Of a DNA stretch of 28,059 nt, positions 21,270 through 28,059 are shown piece by piece (positions within the stretch are counted from its first letter, which is position 1; every line of letters begins with the position of its first letter). A program made the translations under genes and the position numbers. The notes under the pieces were generated by a model. It was not told the DNA's origin. It saw only the letters and a program-made list of their open reading frames with translations, and did not search any database. This DNA comes from Elysia marginata (taxonomy: Eukaryota; Mollusca; Gastropoda; Plakobranchidae). The stretch lies in the NCBI GenBank assembly GCA_019649035.1, contig BMAT01005360.1, positions 8,078 through 36,136 of the forward strand. Direction: 5' to 3'.

Positions 21270-21400
21270 AATTGGTAGGTTTCTGGTATAAAATTAGCAG
21301 TAGGTTGAAGTAGGCTTATGTGGAAAAGGCTGAAAATGCCTGCCTTCTGTTTGATTCAAACCCACGATTTATGAAAGCTCCGGTATCCACTGCCTTACTT
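21270..21400 (-). repeat. Interspersed repeat, family 2, copy 3 with tRNA-like head
   Basis: On the minus strand a B-box-like GGGTTTGAATC is followed by GGCATTTTCAG and then AAGCCTACTTC...CTGCTAATTTTATACC, the same body as copies 1 and 2. The head suggests a tRNA origin for the family, but the copy is diverged. Confidence 0.5.
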
Positions 21401-22653
21401 ATCAAACAAACATAGCTTATACCGTGTCGTCGTTACGCTTCTTTGAAATAAATTCATGGCAGAGGTCTTTCCTTTGATATGGCAGAGGTCTCTCTCATCA
21501 ATTAATTCGCAACTACATCATCATTAAAGAAGAACCTAAAGTAATAATGGCATGCGACCATTTTCAATACTAAGCTAAGCAGCGGGTACAGTCACACAGA
21601 CCACTTAGCTTTAGAAGTCCCGTTAAAGTTTAATTGCATTAAGTCTTTCACGTTTGTCTGTCACGCTTTCGTAGTTTGTGTTTAATGTTTTGCCAAACAT
21701 TTACATCTTAATATAAAAAAACCTCAAAGTATTTTTGTTATGCTCTGCTACAAATTTAGCTTGCATTTAGTTGTAATGTAAATAGCCTCATTAGCAATAT
21801 GAACTCCAATCTGTCTAAGCATCTTCTATGCATCATTTCTCAAGCCAAAACTTGTGATAAGTATACATCAATCCGCTTGATGCCTTGTAAATTGATAATT
21901 ATGTTTAATTGTAACTGGGCATAGTGCATGGAAAGAATGCCACACAACAGATGGACAGAAAGAGTTTGCGCAAGCTGTCAACGCACAAATGAAAAAAAGA
22001 CCAAGAGGCACAAAACCAATGAGATGTCGGAGCATCATTGTCAGACAGAAAGTGCCGTTACGTATGTGGAGATATGGCGGCTGGAGACGGAGAGAAAATC
22101 GAGATGCACAACATCTCATCGTAATCTTTCGGTAGATCTACTTTGATTTAAACACAAGCCATGGTTTGTTTGTTTTGGGACCTCTGAATTGCCAGACAGC
22201 ATTGTCAGAGTTGCTACAAACGACCGGAGATCAACACATATAGACGTTTTACATGTCTAATTCAATCAAGCAATAACTTTTTTCATCTGGAAAACTATAC
22301 GATTACTTAGCCAGACTATAATATTTATCGATCTTAATTCATGAGGTTAATTATAATAAAGTTGTTAATCAGCGGCTACAGAAGATACTTCATGTTACAA
22401 GTAGAAAATGTAGACGACGGTTCATTAGTTTTACCAGCTTTTTTCTAATCAGAGACCTTTCTCAACGCGAAGATTGTGGAACTCAACTGAGGAACCAAGT
22501 TGACATCAACCACCTAAGAGACATCGCCCATCACAGATAGTATTCGGCACAACTTTCAAACGAAGATACACGAAAAGTCCCCGTCGGTTCCGACAGGGAC
22601 GTGGAAACTTATCAAGTATATTTTTTTTAAAACAGTAAATGTTTCCATGTCCT
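21401..22653. other. KSR intron portion, nothing certain
   Basis: Contains a short duplication (ATGGCAGAGGTCT at about 21456 and 21480) and a 24-bp hairpin (GTCCCCGTCGG/CCGACAGGGAC, 22577-22600). Around 21928-22140 both strands are open for 70-80 codons, but no family was recognised. Confidence 0.45.
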
Positions 22654-22665
22654 ACTTACTTGTAA

Positions 22666-22971
22666 CCGGCTCTGTGGCCTAGCGGTAAGACACTCGCTCA
22701 GAGATGGAGAGGTGTGTGGTTCGACCCCCGACCGAGTCAAACTTAAGACTTTAAAATTGGTATTAGCAGCTGATCCACCTAGTGTTTAGCGTTATGGATT
22801 TAGTGTTAAGTATGGCCGGCCCGGTGTCAGGATAATGTGACGGGATGTGGTGTACGCAAGCGCTCCTTACACCACAGTGTGGCAGAACGCTTTCCATTGT
22901 CCAAAGTGCCGTCTCTGAGATAACCTCGAAGTTGACTGGGGCGTTAAAAATCAAACAAACAAGCAAACAAC
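22666..22971 (+). mobile_element. tRNA-derived SINE, full copy with target duplication
   Basis: The 5' part is tRNA-like: A-box-like TGGCCTAGCGGTAAGACA and B-box GGTTCGACCCC at tRNA spacing. An unrelated body follows, then an (AAAC)n-type tail (AATCAAACAAACAAGCAAAC). It is flanked by the 12-bp direct repeat ACTTACTTGTAA (22654-22665 and 22972-22983), the mark of a retroposon. This is the most complete of four copies. It lies immediately downstream of a KSR exon, on the opposite strand, and the right-hand target repeat contains the KSR splice donor. Confidence 0.9.
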
Positions 22972-22977
22972 ACTTAC

Positions 22978-23082
22978 TTGTAAAGTTTGCAGCGCCTCCC
23001 TTTCTTGTACACCTCTCCAAGTGTAAGGTCTTCAAAGTTTATTGAAAAGTCTTTGAGAGACGATTTGCTTCTGAAGCCACCT
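22978..23082 (-). CDS. KSR: KSR-like gene, exon with N-lobe beta-1 and glycine-loop region
   Basis: This 105-nt exon has acceptor CCCCAG|AGGTGG and donor TTTACAA|gtaagt. It encodes RGGFRSKSSLKDFSINFED followed by LTLGEVYKKGRRCKLYK, the last Lys codon being split with the next exon. The segment lines up with the KSR start of kinase domain (F-x-x-L-x-LGE-x-I-G-x-GRFG). The glycine-rich loop is degraded to KKGRRCK, with only one glycine of GxGxxG left. A tRNA-derived SINE sits directly downstream, and its target duplication includes this donor site (ACTTACTTGTAA at 22654-22665 and 22972-22983), so the exon is joined to the mobile element with only a few intron bases between. Confidence 0.88.
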
Positions 23083-23150
23083 CTGGGGAAATGTTAAAAA
23101 AGACCCTCCATATAAACATAATTTTACAGAGGGATAGGATAGTATGTTTA

Positions 23151-23152
<2 letters not shown>

Positions 23153-23202
<50 letters not shown>

Positions 23203-23215
23203 CTCTCTCACCGCT
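23153..23215. repeat. (CT)n microsatellite near a KSR acceptor
   Basis: About 45 bp of CT on the plus strand, 70 bp upstream (in KSR sense) of the exon at 22978-23082, hence (GA)n in the KSR pre-mRNA. Confidence 0.95.
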
Positions 23216-23449
23216 AAACGAGTTTATTAACAATTTTACTTTTTATGAATGTTCATCATGCTATCAAAATATTTTTAACTGTGCTTAGCTTTCAATTGCT
23301 TTTCAATTTATATAGTCCCTTTGATTGTTTAAAGATATTTCATTATGTAATAATATCATGTTTATATTTAACGGCCAAATGAAAAAAGGCACTGTGCCTA
23401 ATTTGCTACCGTTGTAAAAAAAAGTAAAATTCAATTCAATTCAGTTCAA

Positions 23450-23452
23450 TTC

Positions 23453-23506
<54 letters not shown>

Positions 23507-23600
23507 CATATCTCTCTGTTTCTCTTCCTTTTCTCTCTCTTTTTGTTTCTTTCAAACATTCTGTATTTTTATCTCTCTGTCTCTCTCTTGTTTTTCTTTT
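23450..23600. repeat. (CT)n microsatellite and CT-rich tail
   Basis: Pure CT to about 23502, then degenerate CT/TTC. Confidence 0.9.
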
Positions 23601-23786
23601 TCTCTTTTTTGTTGTTGGTTGGGGGTGGGGTGAGGGGCTAGGGGAGCGAGAAAGAGAGATTCATCCATTAAGGTATATTTATAATTCATCTAATTCACAG
23701 TTATAGTGTTACAACCTTGGTCCATGCCTCTCCTTTTCTGTCTGCTCCATTGCCGATACATGTATAATAATTATGTTCATATGTAT

Positions 23787-23808
23787 TTCTCTCTCTCTCT
23801 CTCTCTTT
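23787..23808. repeat. Short (CT)n tract
   Basis: Ten CT units upstream of the LINE relic. Confidence 0.85.
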
Positions 23809-24895
23809 GCTTTTTCCTCTTATTCTCATCCTATTTATTTCATTTCCCCTGCTCGTGTCTCTATATACCATCAGGCTCTACGTTTTATATTTGTAGTCTT
23901 TACAGTCCTTTTCATGTCTAATCCTCCGTGCTATTCCTCTTTTGTATAGTCAATTCCCATCCGCCAGAAAATAAATCTCAGATTAAGGAATTAAATGACC
24001 CCTATGTCACTTATGTCCATTGTCAAAAAATGTCTAGAAATACCGTGGTGAGGAAAATACGGAGATGCCTCCACGACACACAAGATGAAACGCAGTTCGC
24101 ATACAGAGAAATACGAGGAGTGGAGGATGCTCTCTTTATATTTTCTAAAGAATCTGTACAAACATTTAGATGCGCCAAAACACTACGGCAGCATTGAGAT
24201 CATACCATCCTACCACATCTCATGATTATAACTCTCTAGAATATAAACTTAAATGCGAATTTGATTGAATGCATCCTGAATTTTTTTAGCTATGAGACCC
24301 TAGTATGTAAAACTTAGCAATGTTCTAGCACATTCAGCTGGAATGGCTAAATCTGAAATTACCTATACAAACACAGGTGAATCCCAGGGAGATATGCTTT
24401 ACCCAATACTCTTTACAGCGTATACAAAATGAGCGTTCCATTTTTAAGCTAAGCGTACCCACCGACCTAAATTTGATGACGATATGGCCATTCAATATTT
24501 TGATACCAGATGATGAGACAGAGTTAAGAGAAATAATCATATGGTTTGTAAAAGGGTACGACGTTCGCTTTCTGCATCTTATAATTAAGCAAACAAAAGA
24601 GTTGGTATATAATTTCCGAGAATGTAGGCAGAACTTGACCCTCTATTTATAAAAAAATGAACAATTGCAAAAAGTAGAAACATAAAGACATCTAGGAGTA
24701 AGAATCGATAAAAACTTAGACTGGAACGCTCATTCTATCCCCGTATTGAGTAAATTAAGCAAGTCAATTTTTTTGAAAGGAAGGTATATATTTTAGCTCT
24801 AAAAATATTGACAAAACAAGTAAGCTAAAACAAGTAAGATAAAAATTAAAAAATAAACTATAAATCTAGATATAAATCTATCTGCAGGATATAAA

Positions 24896-24936
24896 AGAAA
24901 AAAAGAAAGAAAAAAAAAGGGGGGGAGGGGGAGGGG
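24896..24936. repeat. Purine-only spacer in the inverted-repeat element
   Basis: A/G-only run (AAAGAAAG, then long G with A) separating the inner inverted repeats. Confidence 0.85.
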
Positions 24937-25078
24937 ATTTATAGTTTATTTTTTAATTTTTATCTCATCCTTCATATTTAATATATATATATTTTTTATA
25001 ATAATATTATTGTTTTTCTTTTATTGTTAGTCCCGTCCATATTTATGTAAGTGTCTTACACGTTTTTTATTTTTTTGT

Positions 25079-25103
25079 CTGACGAAGGCGTAAAGCCGAC
25101 AGC
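25079..25103 (+). ncRNA. Hammerhead-ribozyme-like core, probably inactive
   Basis: CTGACGA is followed by a small hairpin (GGC-GTAAA-GCC) and GACA. This is the order of a hammerhead core (CUGANGA, stem II, GAAA), except that GAAA reads GACA. A GTC lies downstream at about 25114. The change at an invariant A would be expected to stop cleavage. Hammerheads are known in Penelope-like elements and retrozymes, which fits the host element. Confidence 0.3.
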
Positions 25104-26077
25104 TTACTTGTTTTGTCAATATTTTTAGAGCTAAAATATATACCTTCCTTTCAAAAAAATTGACTTGCTTATCTACACAGCTCTACTGCGACTCCTGTTC
25201 AATTGAGTAAATTAAGCACTTGGTCCTAAAGAAACTGAGTAATTTTCGTATAGACAAAATGACGTCTCTGCTTGTGCTATAAGGCGATGGGGGAAAGTGT
25301 TTTGTCTTCATATGTTGGGGTGGTAATATAAACAAAACAGTACATGGGAAGCTAAATCAAGTTATAAAGAAGTGTTCCAAAGTATGCAAGGTTGAGTCTC
25401 TTTTCTTAGATGTTGATATACTATATATGTACAAAATTTTACTAAAAACCAAGATCCTTTGTTAAACATAAAATCACACCCATTGTTCGAATTTTTTTTT
25501 TTTTTTTTTTGCAATTTTCAGGAAAACCACTTTTCATTGTTGAGTCGGAAGATAGAAAGAGAGAGAGAGACAAATAACACAAGAAGTAAATAGAAGACCT
25601 ATAGCCATGGTTGCAAATAACCATGTGTGTTAGAGGGTACGCTGTATATTATAGTTATCTTTTTTCCCGAGTCGTCAATGCATTATGCCAATTGTATGTA
25701 TAGATGTTTCTGCTGCAAAAGTCAAACCAATATGCTTATGTGGACAATAAAAATTCATCATATCTTAGCTTATTGCATCTTATCAAAAACTCTCTTTCTC
25801 TCGAACCCTGTATTTCTCTGGCAGCTTTATTCCCTATTCTTAATAAGCCTTAATATCTGCATCATTTTGTGTTATGTGAAATATACTTCACACTAGTGTA
25901 TTTGCCCAAAATGTTTTCACACCATTTTTGTGAGGAGACGAGACCATAAGACAAGGTGAATTGAAAAAAGAGTTGCCGTGCGCTAGGTTTTTTTTTGTGT
26001 GTGTGTGACAAATACAATGGCACTTCAGCATTACCCCCCCCCACCCCCGCCCCCAGCCATCTAAAAGCAACGCATAC

Positions 26078-26147
26078 CGTTCATGCATCATCTCCTGGAT
26101 GAAAGGCAACTCCATCTCCGAGTCTCCAAGACAGGGATCATCATCAT
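26078..26147 (-). CDS. KSR: KSR-like gene, acidic linker exon before the kinase domain
   Basis: Read on the minus strand, this 70-nt exon follows a CTCAG acceptor and ends at CG|gtatgc. It encodes an acidic linker beginning DDDDPCLGDSEMELPF and ending MMHER. The final Arg codon is split CG|A with the next exon, so phases match. The sequence lies just N-terminal to the kinase-like domain, where KSR proteins have a poorly conserved linker, so homology alone cannot prove it. Support comes from the splice sites, the phase match and the acidic composition. It is the least certain exon of the set, and the exon before it was not found in the remaining 1.9 kb to the right. Confidence 0.6.
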
Positions 26148-26862
26148 CTGAGAACATTAAAAAAAGATGAGAAAATAAACACAACCTATATGAAAATTAT
26201 AATTTTTCTTAAGCCAGCTTTATTTTCCTTATCAAATTAAAGTCACCCAGGCGTTGGTTTTCTTTTTGTTTTCTTTGGGGGGGGGGGTGTTTTGGTTCAA
26301 TTTCAATGTTCATGCTTTTTTGTGTTCTTTGGAAATTGAGTGAAGTGAATAGATAAATTTAAAAAAATGTGAAACCAAACAAAAATTTATTAGAAGATAC
26401 TTTTGCTAATAAAGAAGCCAATTGATGCAACGTGATCATTTTATAGGTAAAGTATGCGTTTAAACAACGCAACATTCTAGTTCTATCATTATAAAAGCTG
26501 TGCTATAAAAGCAGTACTCAGCGTCGTTTCATTGCATGCTTCTACCCTCTGCCGTGGGGAGGGGGGGCGGCAATGAGCAGATGCATGTAGGTAGATATTA
26601 GGGACGATTACATAGCTATGTGTAGATCGTGATGATGACCACGTCGACAAATGAACTTTTGGGTATGTAGTGGAAATCTCACTCTACAATTTGACTATTG
26701 ATTTGGTTGCACATTATATGAAACTTTTTAAAAAATTATGCAAAAAACGGAAGTTCCATTTCAATACTCCTTTGCACGTCGGAGTTACTCTCATTTCCTC
26801 TAACCTTTATGCTTGAATTAAAATTACGCTGCTAGCAACCCAGAAAATTCGTTCCTTCCTTC

Positions 26863-26904
<42 letters not shown>

Positions 26905-26907
26905 TCT
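26863..26907. repeat. (CT)n microsatellite
   Basis: About 35 bp of CT, followed by a short (CA)n at about 26924-26935. Confidence 0.95.
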
Positions 26908-27186
26908 ACATCTATCTCTCTTTCACACACACACAGGTAATGAAAAAAGACAGATTCGTTGAATCAGGATATGTTTCGCTTACCTTATTTAAATATCAAT
27001 TGTACTTATTTTTGTAACTGAAGAAGACAATTGGTTTCACTGAGTGATAGACTGTAGTAACGTGTAAATGTGCTTTTTCATTACATATTTTTTAATCTGA
27101 CACTATTACTTGCATCCTTTTGGATCCTTACTTACTTTATAGGTATCTTCAATGTGTTTTGTCTTCTACCTTGATACTTGGATCTT

Positions 27187-27300
27187 TTCTCTCTCTCTCT
27201 CTCTGTCTCTCTCTCTTTTTCTTTTTTTTTCTCTCTCTCGCTCTCTCTCTCTCTTTCTCTTTTCGCTCTCTCTTTCTCTTTTTTAATTCTCTCTCTCCCA
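27187..27300. repeat. CT-rich microsatellite
   Basis: Interrupted CT runs with poly-T spots. Confidence 0.9.
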
Positions 27301-28059
27301 CACAGCTACTCTCCTCTACGTCTCATCCTATACTTTTTTCTTTCTATCTCACCTTGATTACACGCTGCAACTATGCATTTTGGCACAAATAACCAGATTT
27401 TTTACGCTATATTAAGCCCTTTCGGGAAATTTGGCTTCGTTACTCAGCGTATCTGTGTCGCCACAAGAGCAGCGCCACTAATGCCGCAGCAGACCAGTAC
27501 ATTTGAAATCCACTTTTAACCCACATGCAGGGTGTTGCAGACGCATATATCACAAAGTGTGAGTTGACCAGCTTTTGCTATCTACACCTTTTGAATTCAT
27601 CTGTTCCTACATATCCATAGCTGTCTATTTCCATTTTTTTTTATTTTCTTAGTCATTGCCAGTGGCGCGTGGTGCTCAAGGGCTAAAGGGGCTGAAACCC
27701 CTACTACCTGCTCATGAAAATCAATGTATTTATATAGATTTTTTTTTCTGCGAGCGCATTTGGAAAAGGACTGTTTTTCCCGCTAAACAACAGTCCTAGT
27801 GTTAGTAGATCTAGTGAAGATCTCCACCTACTTTCAAATCTTCACGATTGTGGATGAGCTAAGCAAAGACGATGCCTGGGCTACACTAATTCGGACTTTG
27901 ATCCCCCATCATTATACACTGAAGGATGGGCTAGGTTCGGTTCAGCCACCCTCATCATAAAAGTTACGTCTCTCATATCATTTTACCGCGAGAGATAGGG
28001 GACAGCGTAGGCCCTAAAGATTGCATCACTGTGCACTGTGTGCAGGCTCTGATTTTTTT

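Larger units (their letters stand above)
24762..25201 (+). mobile_element. 440-bp inverted-repeat retroelement inserted in the LINE
   Basis: It is flanked by a perfect 17-bp target duplication, ATTGAGTAAATTAAGCA (24745-24761 and 25202-25218), and removing it restores LINE reading. Inside are a perfect 70-bp inverted repeat (24757-24826 with 25101-25170) and a perfect inner 30-bp inverted repeat (24837-24866 with 24936-24965). The right part is the direct copy; the left part is its inverted copy with about 135 bp missing. There is no coding capacity. The TSD length fits target-primed reverse transcription, and the inverted terminal copy recalls Penelope-like elements or 5' inversion of a LINE. 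Confidence 0.75.
23945..25445 (+). mobile_element. Decayed LINE reverse transcriptase, interrupted by a second element
   Basis: Fragments in shifting frames match a non-LTR reverse transcriptase in order: QFAYREIRGVEDALF (about 24097), TGESQGDMLYPILFTAYTK (24373), the catalytic region KFDDDMAI (24469, for YADD-x-AI), FVKGYDVRFLHLIIKQTKEL (about 24545), RHLGVRIDKNLDWNAHS (about 24690), and after the insertion a CWGGN-like stretch (about 25310). Many stops and frameshifts show it is not functional. It lies in the KSR intron between exons 26078-26147 and 22978-23082, antisense to KSR. Confidence 0.82.
281..26147 (-). other. KSR: Partial KSR-like pseudokinase gene (extent of seven recognised exons)
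   Basis: Seven exons on the minus strand read as one uninterrupted kinase-like domain when joined at GT/AG borders. Exon ends and starts agree in phase at all six junctions (2/1, 2/1, 2/1, 1/2, 2/1, 2/1). Exon lengths are 70, 105, 168, 164, 58, 135 and 130 nt, about 276 residues. KSR proteins are scaffolds that hold RAF, MEK and ERK downstream of RAS and bind RAF side by side through the kinase-like domain. The GRWHG..V start of the N-lobe, RHEN..LFM, APEI, SDVYAFGT and VIWQ match KSR better than RAF, which has IIFMV at the last site. The N-terminal CA1-CA4 regions lie past the right edge, and the last 40 or so kinase residues lie past the left edge. A divergent paralogue or fast-evolving copy is possible. 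Confidence 0.85.
26148..28059. other. KSR intron at the right edge, no exon recognised
   Basis: Holds two CT tracts (26863-26907, 27187-27300), a G run at about 26277-26287 and otherwise plain sequence. The KSR exon before 26147 was not found here. Confidence 0.5.

Noticed and set aside
21868..22146. Overlapping open frames on both strands
   Set aside because: No recognisable domain, no supporting splice or promoter signals; left as unassigned intron sequence.
22666..22740. Working tRNA gene
   Set aside because: A and B boxes are present, but there is no proper acceptor stem and the same sequence recurs with a common body and tail in four places, so it is a SINE head.
26980..27035. Possible extra KSR exon ending at a GTAAGC donor (minus strand)
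   Set aside because: The frame needed to join the 26147 exon contains a stop directly before the donor.
27655..27720. Possible hAT-like terminal repeat (CAGTGGCGCG...)
   Set aside because: Only one end is visible; no matching inverted end or 8-bp duplication was found.
1..28059. CRISPR array, operon or prokaryotic defence system
   Set aside because: Repeats are microsatellites and transposons; genes have spliced introns and a eukaryotic layout.

Overview
The window looks like a stretch of an animal genome, probably a mollusc and most likely a gastropod. It is AT-rich, has small exons separated by introns of 1.1 to 11.4 kb with GT/AG borders, and is full of microsatellites, tRNA-derived SINEs, palindromic MITEs and decayed LINE pieces. 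The organism guess rests on the genome style and on a small secreted H-type-lectin-like protein, a family expanded in snails. No part of the window looks bacterial.

Minus strand: one large gene crosses almost the whole window. Seven exons (26147-26078, 23082-22978, 17855-17688, 6295-6132, 5014-4957, 3664-3530, 410-281) have compatible splice phases and read as one continuous kinase-like domain of about 276 residues. It best matches the KSR (kinase suppressor of Ras) / RAF group. Hallmarks kept are GRWHGDV, RIRHENIILFM, MGYLHAKGI, IAPEIM, SDVYAFGT and VIWQ. Catalytic positions are lost: the ATP lysine is His, the HRD motif reads LRK, and the glycine loop is degraded. This suggests a RAS-RAF-MEK scaffold pseudokinase. 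The 5' half of the gene lies beyond 28059 and the last exon(s) lie beyond position 1.

Plus strand: nested in the 11.4-kb KSR intron (6296-17687) is a complete two-exon gene. It has a TATA box at 10846, a signal-peptide exon at 10975-11026 and a second exon at 14790-15268. Together they encode a 176-residue secreted protein with a short helical stalk and a C-terminal domain resembling H-type lectins. Its intron contains a 227-base assembly gap inside a (CTA)n tract.

Mobile DNA: four copies of a tRNA-derived SINE (3841, 6344, 10310, 22666), the last inserted exactly at a KSR 5' splice site; three copies of a palindromic TA-flanked MITE (7728, 18543, 19571); an unrelated imperfect palindrome (about 17265-17485); two LINE reverse-transcriptase relics (13190-13750 minus, about 23945-25445 plus); and a 440-bp element with a perfect 70-bp inverted repeat and a 17-bp target duplication inside the second LINE. 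Simple-sequence tracts are almost all CT on the plus strand, so GA in the KSR pre-mRNA.

The two genes are not functionally linked by anything visible here. They share space only: an intracellular signalling scaffold hosting a secreted lectin gene in its intron on the opposite strand.
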